From Litoreibacter halocynthiae (GTDB taxonomy: Bacteria > Pseudomonadota > Alphaproteobacteria > Rhodobacterales > Rhodobacteraceae): a stretch of DNA of 64,000 nucleotides. This document shows, piece by piece, positions 17,071-26,477 of this stretch (its first letter is position 1; every line of letters starts with the position of its first letter). Location of the stretch: contig NZ_SOBH01000003.1 in assembly GCF_004365635.1 (NCBI RefSeq), positions 434,001 through 498,000 on the forward strand. The letters run 5' to 3'. Under the pieces are notes generated by a model. It saw nothing but the letters and a program-made list of their open reading frames with translations, made no database searches and was not told the origin of the DNA. The translations under genes were made by a program, and so were the position numbers.

Positions 17071-20000
17071 ATGAGGGATGTCATCGCATCCAAAACTGGC
17101 GGAGTGCTTTCCTACTTTACGCGCCACCGCACCGCGGCGAACCTGTTGCTGGTGATGATGATCGCGATTGGTGCAGCCGCCGTGCCGCGCATGAACACGC
17201 AGTTTTTTCCGGATGTTGTGATTGATAACGTCTCGGTCAGCGTGCAGTGGGACGGGGCTGGCGCGGACGATGTCGATGGGGCGATTGTCCAGCTGCTGGA
17301 ACCTGCGTTGTTGTCCGTTGAGGGGGTGGAAAGCTCCAGCTCCCAATCGCGCGAAGGCAGCGCCAATATCAGCCTTGAGTTCGAGCCTGATTGGGACATG
17401 TCGCGTGCTGCGGATGACGTGCAAGTGGCGGTCGACAGCGTATCGAACCTGCCTGACGACGCCGAAGAGCCGAATGTGCGGCGAGGGGCGTGGCGCGACA
17501 GGGTGACGGATGTCGTCATTACCGGCCCTGTCTCCGTCGACCAGTTGGGGCGGTTTGCCGACGAATTTGTAACGCGACTGTTTGCGGCGGGTGTGACGCG
17601 GGCCACCATTCGGGGCGTGGCTGCTCCCGAAACGATTGTCGAGGTGTCCTCGCTGTCGCTGATCCGCAACGACGTCACCATGGCCGAGATTGCCGAAGCC
17701 ATTCGCGGCGAGGCCTCTGCCGATCCGGCGGGTGACGTGGACGGAGCGAATGCCCGTGTGCGCACGGGGGTTGCCAAGCGCAGCGCAGACCAGATTTCAG
17801 GGATCGTTCTGCGGTCCAATGCTGACGGCTCCAAGCTGACAATTGGTGATGTGGCGAGCATTTTTGTCGAAGGAACAGACCGCGAGCGAGCCTATTTTGT
17901 GGGGGAGAACCCTGCGGTTTCCGTCAGGGTCGATCGTAGCAACCGTGGTGACGCCATTGCCATTCAGGAGACGGTTCAGAAGGTCGCGGAAGATCTGGAA
18001 CTGACGCTGCCCGAAGGCACCAAAGTCGACCTGATCCGCACCCGCTCAGAGGCGATCACCGGACGCTTGAACATCCTGCTTGACAACGGGCTGGTCGGGC
18101 TTGGGCTGGTGGTCTTGCTGCTGTTCCTGTTTCTCAATGCCCGCACCGCGTTCTGGGTGGCCGCCGGTGTTCCCGTCGCGATGCTGGGGGCTATTGCGCT
18201 GATGTATGCGGCGGGCATTACCATCAACATGATCTCGCTTTTTGCGTTGATTATCACGCTCGGGATCGTGGTCGATGATGCCATCGTGGTGGGGGAACAC
18301 GCCGATTTTAGGGCCTCAAGACTGGGCGAGGATCCGGCCACCGCGTCGGAAAATGCGGCGCGGCGCATGGCGCAGCCGGTGTTTGCGGCGACAATCACCA
18401 CGGTAATCGCGTTCTTCGGCTTGGTCGCTGTTGGCGGGCGTTTCGGTGATCTGATCGCGGACATTCCGTTTACCGTGATCGTGGTTTTGCTGGCGTCGCT
18501 GGTAGAGTGCTTCCTGATTTTGCCGAACCACATGTCCCATGCCTTGGCCGCACAAGCGAAGCAGCGCTGGTATGACTGGCCATCGCGCACCGTAACGCGC
18601 GGGTTTGACTGGGTACGGGAGAATGTCTTCCGCCCCTTCATCGCGGGTGTAATCTGGGCGCGCTATCCGGTGATGGCAGGTGCGTTGCTTTTGCTGATGT
18701 CGCAGGCCGCGTTGTTCATTAAAGGCGACGTGACTTGGCGGTTCTTCAACGCGCCTGAACGAGGCTCCATTTCTGGCAACTTTGCCATGCTACCGGGGGC
18801 AACCCGCGACGACACCATCGAAATGATGCGCGAAATGCAGCGCGCCACTGACGAGCTGGCCGCGACATACGAGGCGGAGCACGGGCGCAACCCCATCGAC
18901 TACGTGCTGGCCGAGGTCGGCGGCACCACAGGGCGCGGCTTGGCCGGACAGGAAACCAAGGACAGCGACCAGCTTGGCTCGATTGCGATCGAATTGATCG
19001 ACGCCGACCTGCGGTCTTACTCCAGCTTCCAGTTCGTGGGCGAGTTGCAGGATGCGGTGCGCCGTCATCCGATGCTGGAGACCGTCAGCTTCCGAGGATG
19101 GCGCTCGGGGCCGGGCGGTGATGCGCTGGACGTGCAGATATACGGCGCAGATGCCGAGACGTTGAAGCAGGCGGCGGAGGGGTTGAAAACGGCCCTCGCC
19201 AAATTCTCGGAAGTCTCGGCGCTTGAGGATAATCTTGCCTATGACAAGGAAGAGCTGATCCTTGATTTGACTGCGCAAGGCCAAGCCTTGGGCTTCACCA
19301 TCGACGGTTTGGGGCGCGTATTGCGCAACCGGCTAAATGGCATCGAGGCCGCGACTTATCCCGACGGTCCGCGTTCCGCCGCGATCCGTGTTGAACTCCC
19401 TAAAGGTGAGCTGACAGCCGATTTTCTGGAGCGGACGTTCCTGCGTGCGCAGTCCGGCGAATATGTCCCGCTAAGCGACATCGTGGCCGTTGTCCGGCAA
19501 TCGGGGTTCTCCACGGTGCGGCGGGAGAACGGCATACGGCTGGTGACAGTGACGGGCGACATTTCCGAGGACGACCCCGTGCGCGCCGAAGAGATCATGG
19601 CGAGCCTGAAAGACACCATTTTGCCGATGATCGAGCAGGATTTCGGGGTGGCCACCAACATGTCCGGCTTGGCCGAACAAGAAGCGGAGTTCCTGACGGA
19701 TGCCGGTCTTGGCTTCCTGTTTTGCCTGATCGGCATATATCTGACACTGGCGTGGGTGTTCTCCAGCTGGACGCGGCCCATCGTCATTATGCTGATTATC
19801 CCGTTCGGGCTTGTCGGGACAATTTATGGCCACAACGCTTGGGATATTCCGCTGTCGATGTTCACGGTGGTCGGGCTGATCGGCATGACGGGCATCATCA
19901 TCAACGACTCGATTGTTCTGGTCTCGACGGTGGATGAATACGCGCAGGAACGGGGCTTGATTCCGGCGATCATTGACGGCGCATCGGACCGGTTGCGGCC

Positions 20001-20457
20001 TGTTTTGCTGACGACTTTGACGACGGTTCTGGGTCTTGCACCGCTCTTGTTCGAGACATCGTCACAGGCGCAATTTCTGAAGCCGACGGTGGTGACGCTG
20101 TGCTACGGGCTTGGCTTCGGGCTGGTGTTGGTGCTGCTGGTTGTTCCGTCCCTGATGGCCATGCAGGCGGATGTATCGAGGCAGGTGAAGGCACTGCGCC
20201 GCGCGGTTCAATCCGCGGGTGGCCTTCGTTGGGTGACTTTCGCACTGGTCGCTGCTGTCGTTGGGCTTTTTGCCGCGACATTGGGCAGCGCAATTTTCAG
20301 CGGCTCCCTTCCGGGTCCGCTGGCTGGCATTGGAGGGGGTGGCTCTCAGGCGTCCTTAGCGCTTCTGCTGTTTTTGGCGGGAACCGGCGTATTGCTGACA
20401 ATCAGTTGGCTGGTTGCCGCGGTGGCGCATGGCACCTTGCGTCGAAAACAGACCTAG
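17071..20457 (+). CDS. RND family efflux permease
   Basis: A 1128-residue inner-membrane proton-driven transporter. It shows the duplicated RND layout: a TM1 region, a large periplasmic loop, TM2-6 with the TM4 acidic pair (GIVVDDAIVVGEH near residue 405), a second periplasmic loop and TM8-12 with GIIINDSIVLV in the TM10 area. The C-terminus is longer than usual: after the normal end of TM12 about 90 residues follow with two more hydrophobic stretches (WVTFALVAAVVGLFAATLG and ASLALLLFLAGTGVLL). Its stop overlaps the stop of the convergent DsbD-like gene. Confidence 0.92.
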   Translation: MRDVIASKTGGVLSYFTRHRTAANLLLVMMIAIGAAAVPRMNTQFFPDVVIDNVSVSVQWDGAGADDVDGAIVQLLEPALLSVEGVESSSSQSREGSANISLEFEPDWDMSRAADDVQVAVDSVSNLPDDAEEPNVRRGAWRDRVTDVVITGPVSVDQLGRFADEFVTRLFAAGVTRATIRGVAAPETIVEVSSLSLIRNDVTMAEIAEAIRGEASADPAGDVDGANARVRTGVAKRSADQISGIVLRSNADGSKLTIGDVASIFVEGTDRERAYFVGENPAVSVRVDRSNRGDAIAIQETVQKVAEDLELTLPEGTKVDLIRTRSEAITGRLNILLDNGLVGLGLVVLLLFLFLNARTAFWVAAGVPVAMLGAIALMYAAGITINMISLFALIITLGIVVDDAIVVGEHADFRASRLGEDPATASENAARRMAQPVFAATITTVIAFFGLVAVGGRFGDLIADIPFTVIVVLLASLVECFLILPNHMSHALAAQAKQRWYDWPSRTVTRGFDWVRENVFRPFIAGVIWARYPVMAGALLLLMSQAALFIKGDVTWRFFNAPERGSISGNFAMLPGATRDDTIEMMREMQRATDELAATYEAEHGRNPIDYVLAEVGGTTGRGLAGQETKDSDQLGSIAIELIDADLRSYSSFQFVGELQDAVRRHPMLETVSFRGWRSGPGGDALDVQIYGADAETLKQAAEGLKTALAKFSEVSALEDNLAYDKEELILDLTAQGQALGFTIDGLGRVLRNRLNGIEAATYPDGPRSAAIRVELPKGELTADFLERTFLRAQSGEYVPLSDIVAVVRQSGFSTVRRENGIRLVTVTGDISEDDPVRAEEIMASLKDTILPMIEQDFGVATNMSGLAEQEAEFLTDAGLGFLFCLIGIYLTLAWVFSSWTRPIVIMLIIPFGLVGTIYGHNAWDIPLSMFTVVGLIGMTGIIINDSIVLVSTVDEYAQERGLIPAIIDGASDRLRPVLLTTLTTVLGLAPLLFETSSQAQFLKPTVVTLCYGLGFGLVLVLLVVPSLMAMQADVSRQVKALRRAVQSAGGLRWVTFALVAAVVGLFAATLGSAIFSGSLPGPLAGIGGGGSQASLALLLFLAGTGVLLTISWLVAAVAHGTLRRKQT

Positions 20458-21278
20458 GAACAGCCGTGGATGTCGACCGCGCGTTGGGTCGTCAGAACAG
20501 TAAGTCGGACGTGGTTCAAATTCATGCGAAACGGCTTGCCACTGCGGGTGATCACCTCGGCTGTTGCGCGTAGGGTGCCACCTATGCGTGTGACGAACGG
20601 CTCGCTGATCCAAAGGCTTGGCTCTGACGCTTCGATCACCATCGCTTCGCCTTTTCCCTCCAACGGCGGCATGACCAGTTCGACGTCAATTCGTCCGCGT
20701 CCATCGCGGAAAGACACCCGGCATTGGACCTGTCGCACCATGGCCTGCGCTGGGTTGATCGGCTGCTTTCGCAAGGCCGCCGCAATTTCCTCGACGGGTG
20801 TTGTTTGCTCGGGCGGTAACATCAGGTGCAGGTCGAGCGTCACGGGAAGGCAGAATTCGTCGCAAACGCCGAAATTCAGTTGGCCCTCCGCGAAGATGGG
20901 ACCATCAGAGATTGCTTGAAATGCGAGGGGCAGAACGAATTCGTTGTGATACCCGATGGAGCGCAAGCCGTTCTGGCGAAACACCTGCGGCTTTGGCCAA
21001 AGGATCGTTACATTCTCAAGGTTTTGCGACGACGACCAGTTCAACTGCGTGGGAAAGCCACCATCCCCCGGTGCGCGCCAATAGGTTTTCCAGCCGGGTG
21101 CCAGATCGAACTTGAGCGCAGCGAAATGCCGCCCACCATCAGCGCGCCACCCGTTCAGCATCGTCACTTTTACCACATCGGACGCATCATATTGCACGAC
21201 CTGCGCCGTCGCAGGGGCAATCAATGCGAGGCTGGCGGCACAAGTTGCCAGGAACTGGGTAATGCGGTTGAGTGTCAT
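20454..21278 (-). CDS. Periplasmic DsbD alpha-domain protein
   Basis: A 274-residue exported protein with a signal peptide ending in APATAQ. It matches the N-terminal (alpha) domain of DsbD/ScsB-type thiol-disulfide interchange proteins: ALKFDLAPGWKTYWRAPGDGG, IGYHNEFVLPL, and the cysteine pair GVCDEFCLP (CxxxC). The membrane and thioredoxin-like domains of full DsbD are absent, so electrons must come from another protein. It is convergent with the RND gene and divergent from yqgE. Confidence 0.82.
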   Translation of the reverse strand: MTLNRITQFLATCAASLALIAPATAQVVQYDASDVVKVTMLNGWRADGGRHFAALKFDLAPGWKTYWRAPGDGGFPTQLNWSSSQNLENVTILWPKPQVFRQNGLRSIGYHNEFVLPLAFQAISDGPIFAEGQLNFGVCDEFCLPVTLDLHLMLPPEQTTPVEEIAAALRKQPINPAQAMVRQVQCRVSFRDGRGRIDVELVMPPLEGKGEAMVIEASEPSLWISEPFVTRIGGTLRATAEVITRSGKPFRMNLNHVRLTVLTTQRAVDIHGCS

Positions 21279-21345
21279 TGCAACGTCGATAGCCGTTCCG
21301 AATATGACAATAAACTCACGTTTAAGCGATGCGCTGACACAAGTT

Positions 21346-21368
21346 GCGACCTGCGCTCTTAAGGTCGC
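21346..21368. promoter_or_regulatory. Inverted repeat between divergent genes
   Basis: GCGACCT and AGGTCGC form a perfect 7-base inverted repeat with a 9-base spacer. It lies between the start of the DsbD-like gene (21278) and that of the yqgE gene (21404). It could be an operator or an RNA hairpin in the yqgE leader. Confidence 0.3.
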
Positions 21369-21403
21369 TTGAATGAACCGCAGCTTGCCGCCAACTTGAA
21401 GGC

Positions 21404-21973
21404 ATGAGTTTTGATTCGACCAAGCTGGCAGGCAAGCTGCTGATCGCGATGCCGGATATGGGTGACCCGCGCTTCGAGCGGTCCGTGATCTTTATGTGTT
21501 CCCACTCCGAGGAGCGGGCGATGGGGCTTATCGTCAACAAGCCCGCGCGGGATTTGAAGTTTAACGACCTGCTGAAGCAGTTGGACATCCCCGAAGCGCC
21601 GCGCTCCCGCGAGATCAGGGTACATGTTGGCGGGCCGGTGGATTACGGACGCGGGTTCGTGCTGCATTCGCCGGACTACCACAGCGACGACAGCACGATG
21701 ACCATTGAAGGCGGTTACGGGCTGACCGCAACGCTTGATATTCTGGAAGACATCTCGCTGGGCGAGGGGCCGGAACGGTGCCTACTGACAATGGGCTATG
21801 CTGGCTGGGGACCGGGGCAGCTCGAAGACGAGATTCAGCGCAATGGCTGGCTGATTTGTGATGCAGACAGCGATTTGGTGTTCAAAGGTGCTAACGAGGC
21901 CAAATGGACGGGCGCGCTTGACCTGTTGGGGATCAACCCGTTGCTCTTGTCACCGGGCGGCGGCTCAGCCTGA
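21404..21973 (+). CDS. YqgE/AlgH family (UPF0301) protein
   Basis: A 189-residue cytoplasmic protein of the UPF0301 family. The typical blocks are present: LAGKLLIAMPDMGDPRFERSV, GLIVNKPA, HVGGPVDYGRGFVLH and MGYAGWGPGQLEDEI. The family has been linked to alginate and other regulation, but no molecular function is established. Its last nine bases overlap the end of the convergent Sua5/TsaC gene. Confidence 0.92.
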   Translation: MSFDSTKLAGKLLIAMPDMGDPRFERSVIFMCSHSEERAMGLIVNKPARDLKFNDLLKQLDIPEAPRSREIRVHVGGPVDYGRGFVLHSPDYHSDDSTMTIEGGYGLTATLDILEDISLGEGPERCLLTMGYAGWGPGQLEDEIQRNGWLICDADSDLVFKGANEAKWTGALDLLGINPLLLSPGGGSA

Positions 21974-22906
21974 TCTTGGCGCTGCCGCACGGGTCAGGCG
22001 GTCATTTATCGCGAGGCCAAGCCCCGTCGTCGGGATCGGTGCGACGTGGATCGTGTCCGTGTCGGAGGCCAACCCGTCCATCTGACGCAACATCGCAAAC
22101 AGATTGGCGGCCGCCTCGTGCAGATCACCGGAGGGCGAGAGGTTGAGCTGCCCGTCGATCGCCCCGAACCCCAACATGAAAGCACCGTCGGTTTGATTGA
22201 GCGCCACGCGGGCATTCGGGGCGTAATGCGAAACTAGCTGACCGGGCGCGCTGGGCGTGTCGGGGTTGGTGTCCTCGGCGATCGGGCTGCCCAAAGCGGC
22301 GTTCAACGCCTCTACGGGCAAGCCGCCGGGACGTAGCAGGCGAACAGGGATCGTAGCAACAATAGTGCTTTCCACGCCAACGTCGCACGGGCCGTCATCC
22401 AACACCGCGTCGATCCGGCCTGACAGGCCCGCCAACACATGCGCTGCGGTTGTAGGACTGATCTGGCCGGACGGGTTTGCCGAAGGGGCGGCGACTGGGC
22501 AGTCGGCTAGCGCAAGCAAGTCGCGGGCCAAGGGCTGTGCGGGCATCCGTATGGCGACGGTATCAAGACCTGCGGTGACGAGTGACGACAGCCCGTGTCC
22601 GTCCTTCAGGGGAAGGACCAATGACAACGGGCCGGGCCAGAACGCTTGCGCCAAAGCGCGGGCGTCATGGTCGAAATGGGCCAGCGCTTCGGCTTTTTCC
22701 ATGCTGGCAACATGGACGATCAGCGGGTTGAAACTGGGCCGCCCCTTGGCGGCGTAAATGGCGGCGACGGCTGTGCCATTTCGCGCATCTGCGCCCAAGC
22801 CGTAGACCGTTTCTGTGGGGAAGGCGACAAGCTGCCCCGATTGCAACATCTTGGCGGCCTTGGCCAAATCGGCGTGGCCAAGTAAAAGCGTGTCGAGGTC
22901 GGTCAT
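21965..22906 (-). CDS. tsaC: L-threonylcarbamoyladenylate synthase (Sua5/TsaC family)
   Basis: A 313-residue enzyme producing threonylcarbamoyl-AMP from threonine, bicarbonate and ATP for the t6A modification of ANN-decoding tRNAs. The YrdC domain (residues about 10-200) shows AFPTETVYGLGADA, AKGRPSFNPLIVHV, RMPAQPLARDLL and APSANPSGQISPT. The extra C-terminal Sua5 domain (LVSHYAPNARVALNQ onward) explains the length. The ATG at 22906 gives the normal N-terminus. Confidence 0.92.
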   Translation of the reverse strand: MTDLDTLLLGHADLAKAAKMLQSGQLVAFPTETVYGLGADARNGTAVAAIYAAKGRPSFNPLIVHVASMEKAEALAHFDHDARALAQAFWPGPLSLVLPLKDGHGLSSLVTAGLDTVAIRMPAQPLARDLLALADCPVAAPSANPSGQISPTTAAHVLAGLSGRIDAVLDDGPCDVGVESTIVATIPVRLLRPGGLPVEALNAALGSPIAEDTNPDTPSAPGQLVSHYAPNARVALNQTDGAFMLGFGAIDGQLNLSPSGDLHEAAANLFAMLRQMDGLASDTDTIHVAPIPTTGLGLAINDRLTRAAAPRSG

Positions 22907-23047
22907 AAGGGATGGCCCAATTTTGACGTTGCGTTTTGCTTGATGCCTTGGCGTCGGAGCGGCACAGTGAACGGTATTGATGATGGACCCCTTATCTGAT
23001 CCGACGGCCCGTTGCAAAGCCGTGTGACACCTATTCGAGGACTGAAT

Positions 23048-24754
23048 ATGCCTTATCGTGCCCCTGCCGCTGACTACCAATTCCTGCTCGACCATGTCGT
23101 CGGGTTCGACGAGGTCGCTGCAACCGAACGTTTTGCGGAGGCGACACCGGACATGGTTTCGGCAATTCTTGATGAAGCCGCCAAAATGTCGAACGAGGTC
23201 CTTGCGCCGTTGAACCGAAATGGCGACCTACACCCCGCCAAGCTGGAAAACGGTGTCGTGCGGACATCACCGGGGTTTGCGGACGGCTACAAGGCCATCG
23301 CGGAAGGTGGCTGGATCGGCATGGCCGCCAGCCCCGAATATGGCGGCATGGGGTTGCCGTTCTCCATCCAGAATGCGGTAAACGAAATGATGGGCGGTAG
23401 CTGCCTTGCGTTGCAGCTGAATCCGCTGATGAGCCAAGGCCAGATCGAAGCGCTTGAGCATCATGCGTCCGACGCGATCAAGGACCTTTACCTACCGAAG
23501 CTGATCTCGGGCGAATGGTGCGGCACCATGAACCTTACAGAGCCACAGGCGGGATCTGACGTGGGCGCGTTGAAGTCGAAGGCCGAGGACAATGGCGACG
23601 GCACTTACGCGATCTCCGGTCAGAAAATCTACATCAGCTGGGCTGATAACGACTTCAGCGAGAACGTGTGCCACTTGGTGCTGGCCCGTTTGCCTGACGG
23701 CGTGCCGGGCACGAAGGGCATTTCGCTGTTCATGGTCCCCAAACTGATCCCCGACGAGAACGGCAAACCCGGCGTGGCGAATTCGCTGAAAGTGGTGTCA
23801 TTGGAACATAAAATGGGCCTGCACGGCTCGCCGACTGCTGTGATGCAATATGACGGAGCAACTGGCTGGCTGGTGGGCAAGCCCCATGGTGGCATGGCGG
23901 CAATGTTCACCATGATGAACAACGCCCGCGTTGGCGTCGGCGGGCAGGGTATCGCGGTGGCTGAGGCTGCTTATCAACATGCGCTTTCTTATGCACAGGA
24001 GCGCAAGCAGGGCAAAGCGGCAGAGGGCGAGACGATCTTGGGCCATGCCGACGTGCGCCGGATGCTGGCGCAGATGAAGGCGGATGTGTTCGTGGCCCGC
24101 GCGATTGCAGCGGCCTGTGCGGCGGCGATTGATATGCAAACGGCCACAGGCGCCCCTGAATGGACTGCCCGCGCCGCCTTGCTAACACCGATCGCCAAGG
24201 CGTTCGGCACCGACACCGGTATCGAGGTCGCGCAACAAGGCATTCAAGTCCATGGCGGCATGGGCTTCATCGAGGAAACCGGTGCTGCGCAATACCTGCG
24301 CGACGTGCGGGTGACGGCGATTTACGAGGGCACAAATGGCATTCAGGCGATGGACCTTGTGGCACGTAAAATGATGGACGGCGGCGAGGCCGCTTATGCC
24401 CTGATCGACGAGATCGAGGCTTATGCAGAAAGCTGCAAAGCAACGATGCCGGAGCTGGCTGGCCCTGTATTCACTGCAGCTGAAACCCTGCGCGAAACCA
24501 CCGAATGGTTGGTTGAGCAGGAGTTGAATGACCGGTTTGCAGGCGCTGTTTCCTATCTGCGTATGTTTGCGCGTGTTCTGGGGGGCTACTACCACCTCTG
24601 TGCTGCGAACGCTGCGGGCTTGGACGGTGCGCGCGGGCGTTTGGCGACAATCTACATTCAGCGCCTTTTGCCGGAGCATGGAAGTCTGGCTGATCAAGCG
24701 CGCCAAGGGGCAGATGACCTATATGCCTTGAGCGAAGAGGATTTGGTGGCTTGA
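23048..24754 (+). CDS. Acyl-CoA dehydrogenase (DmdC-like subgroup)
   Basis: A 568-residue FAD-dependent acyl-CoA dehydrogenase. Motifs are MNLTEPQAGSDVGALKSKA near residue 160, ISWADNDFSENV, HGGMGFIEETGAAQYLRD and IYEGTNGIQAMDLVARK, which holds the probable catalytic Glu. The MPYRAP start and length of nearly 600 residues are shared by the long dehydrogenases that include methylmercaptopropionyl-CoA dehydrogenase DmdC of roseobacters, but several paralogues look alike and the substrate cannot be assigned. The ATG at 23048 has a GAGGA ribosome site. The following hydrolase starts inside its stop codon. Confidence 0.85.
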   Translation: MPYRAPAADYQFLLDHVVGFDEVAATERFAEATPDMVSAILDEAAKMSNEVLAPLNRNGDLHPAKLENGVVRTSPGFADGYKAIAEGGWIGMAASPEYGGMGLPFSIQNAVNEMMGGSCLALQLNPLMSQGQIEALEHHASDAIKDLYLPKLISGEWCGTMNLTEPQAGSDVGALKSKAEDNGDGTYAISGQKIYISWADNDFSENVCHLVLARLPDGVPGTKGISLFMVPKLIPDENGKPGVANSLKVVSLEHKMGLHGSPTAVMQYDGATGWLVGKPHGGMAAMFTMMNNARVGVGGQGIAVAEAAYQHALSYAQERKQGKAAEGETILGHADVRRMLAQMKADVFVARAIAAACAAAIDMQTATGAPEWTARAALLTPIAKAFGTDTGIEVAQQGIQVHGGMGFIEETGAAQYLRDVRVTAIYEGTNGIQAMDLVARKMMDGGEAAYALIDEIEAYAESCKATMPELAGPVFTAAETLRETTEWLVEQELNDRFAGAVSYLRMFARVLGGYYHLCAANAAGLDGARGRLATIYIQRLLPEHGSLADQARQGADDLYALSEEDLVA

Positions 24755-25782
24755 GCGAAACGCTCCGCTACCCGTTCCCCGATATCCCCGCAGAGGGCGA
24801 AGCGATAGAGGTCGCGGAAGGCATCCTTTGGATGCGTCTGCCGCTGCCGATGAAGCTGGACCACGTCAATATCTATGCGTTGGATGACGGGGATGCGTGG
24901 ACGATTGTGGACACAGGGTTTCATTCCAAACGCGGCGTGGCGATTTGGGAAAAGCTTCTTGTCGGGCCGCTGAAAGGCAAGCCGGTCCGCCGCGTGATCG
25001 TGACCCATCACCATCCCGACCATATCGGCATGGCGGGTTGGTTCCAGTCCGAACATGGTTCGGAACTGGTGACAACGCGCACTGCATGGCTCATGGCGCG
25101 GATGCTGGTGCTGGACGAGCAGGATCGTCCAACAGCGGAATCCCTACAGTTCTGGAAACGCGCCGGTATGGAGCCTGCGATTTTTGCGCAACGGGCAGCT
25201 GAGCGACCATTCAATTTTGCCGATTGCGTTGCGCCAATGCCGCTTGGATATCGACGTGTCCGTGAAGGTGACATGCTGAGTGCAGGCGGTCGGGACTGGA
25301 CAGTGCGCATGGGCAATGGCCACGCTCCGGAACACGCGACCTTGTGGGCGGATGGCGTCGTATTGGGCGGCGACCAGTTGCTGCCGTCAATCAGCCCGAA
25401 CTTGGGCGTTTACCCGACCGAGCCGGAGGCCGATCCCGTTTCAGACTGGCTGGAGGCCTGCGAGCGGTTGGGAGCTTATGCCATGCCGGAGCAGCTGGTT
25501 CTGCCCGGCCACAAGCTACCGTTTACCGGCCTGCCGCTGCGGATGCGGCAACTGATCGACAACCACCACGGCGCGTTGGAGCGGCTATTACAACACCTCG
25601 ACACACCCAAAACCGCTCATGAGTGTTTCCTGCCGCTGTTCAAGCGCGAAATTCGTGGCGGCGAATACGGGTTGGCTTTGGTCGAAAGCGTGGCGCATTG
25701 TGCTCACTTATATTTGGCTGGACAAGCGACCCGGTCTTTGCGCGAAGATGGGGCATATGTTTACCAGCGCAAAGGGGCCTGA
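24751..25782 (+). CDS. MBL-fold metallo-hydrolase
   Basis: A 343-residue metallo-beta-lactamase-fold hydrolase with the zinc motif THHHPDHIGMAGW near residue 95, then GHAPEHATLW and VLPGHKLPF as later ligand regions. The last 80 residues resemble the winged-helix tail of LACTB2-type hydrolases. The start is a TTG at 24751 that overlaps the dehydrogenase stop (TTGA), chosen because no ATG or GTG precedes the first conserved strand. Coupling to the acyl-CoA dehydrogenase suggests thioester or lactone hydrolysis, but this is inferred. Confidence 0.82.
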   Translation: MSETLRYPFPDIPAEGEAIEVAEGILWMRLPLPMKLDHVNIYALDDGDAWTIVDTGFHSKRGVAIWEKLLVGPLKGKPVRRVIVTHHHPDHIGMAGWFQSEHGSELVTTRTAWLMARMLVLDEQDRPTAESLQFWKRAGMEPAIFAQRAAERPFNFADCVAPMPLGYRRVREGDMLSAGGRDWTVRMGNGHAPEHATLWADGVVLGGDQLLPSISPNLGVYPTEPEADPVSDWLEACERLGAYAMPEQLVLPGHKLPFTGLPLRMRQLIDNHHGALERLLQHLDTPKTAHECFLPLFKREIRGGEYGLALVESVAHCAHLYLAGQATRSLREDGAYVYQRKGA

Positions 25783-25785
25783 CTT

Positions 25786-26244
25786 ATGGACGACAAAATC
25801 GAGACCACTGCAGAGGTGGTTGAAGCCTCTGCATTGCGCCGGGCGGGTGTCGTTCACGTAAATGACTGTAGCCCGACGCCCGAAGAAGAGCCGCTCCCCG
25901 AGTCGATGTGCAAAACGCCGATAGAGCAGAAATCACCAGCGGAATGGGCTTACGAGCGGATAATCCTCTACATCAAGAATTTCGAGGAAAAGCTCGATAA
26001 CGACCATGAGATTGCGATGGGCTTCGTGGGGGGCGACACGGGCGTCATGCGCATCGAGGGGATCGGATTCTATGCACCTGATGTCATTACTTTTTATGGT
26101 GCGGATTTGGGCGGCGCACGGACACAACAAATCCAGCATGTCAGCCAGTTGAACGTGCAATTGCGGGCGCTGCCCAAGCATGTGGATCAGCCCGAACCTA
26201 ACCGCATTGGGTTCAGGCTGGCGGAAGTTCTGGAAAAAGCATGA
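25786..26244 (+). CDS. DUF6173-type conserved protein
   Basis: A 152-residue soluble protein, start three bases after the previous stop. It has a Pro/Glu-rich N-terminal 45 residues and a conserved core SPAEWAYERIILYIKNFEEKLDNDHEIAMGF...FYGADLGGARTQQIQHVSQLNVQLRALP. I associate this core with DUF6173, a family seen mainly in Rhodobacterales, but this rests on memory. No catalytic motif or export signal is seen. It ends the three-gene dehydrogenase operon. Confidence 0.65.
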   Translation: MDDKIETTAEVVEASALRRAGVVHVNDCSPTPEEEPLPESMCKTPIEQKSPAEWAYERIILYIKNFEEKLDNDHEIAMGFVGGDTGVMRIEGIGFYAPDVITFYGADLGGARTQQIQHVSQLNVQLRALPKHVDQPEPNRIGFRLAEVLEKA

Positions 26245-26331
26245 CCTTTCCTGTGTCCGCGGCCCCCTGACGCGTGACAGCGGTGAGAGAATCCGCTACT
26301 TCACCCCAAACGCCAACAACGGAGAAGACCA

Positions 26332-26466
26332 ATGGCTGAGCACAAACATGGCTCCATGGATACCAGCGACCACGAAAAGACCTTCGCGGGTTTCGTGAAA
26401 TTCACCACATACGCGGTCATCGGCATCCTGATCTTTCTGGTTCTGCTGGCGATGGTGAACGGGTAA
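26332..26466 (+). CDS. aa3-type cytochrome c oxidase subunit IV
   Basis: A 44-residue protein (MAEHKHGSMDTSDHEKTFAG at the start) with a polar His-rich N-terminus and one transmembrane helix ending LLAMVNG. This matches the small bacterial aa3 oxidase subunit IV found in Rhodobacter and Paracoccus. It binds the core oxidase in the inner membrane and is not catalytic. GGAG at 26321-26324 serves as ribosome binding site. The other cox genes are not in the window. Confidence 0.85.
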   Translation: MAEHKHGSMDTSDHEKTFAGFVKFTTYAVIGILIFLVLLAMVNG

Positions 26467-26477
26467 TCCGATCACAA

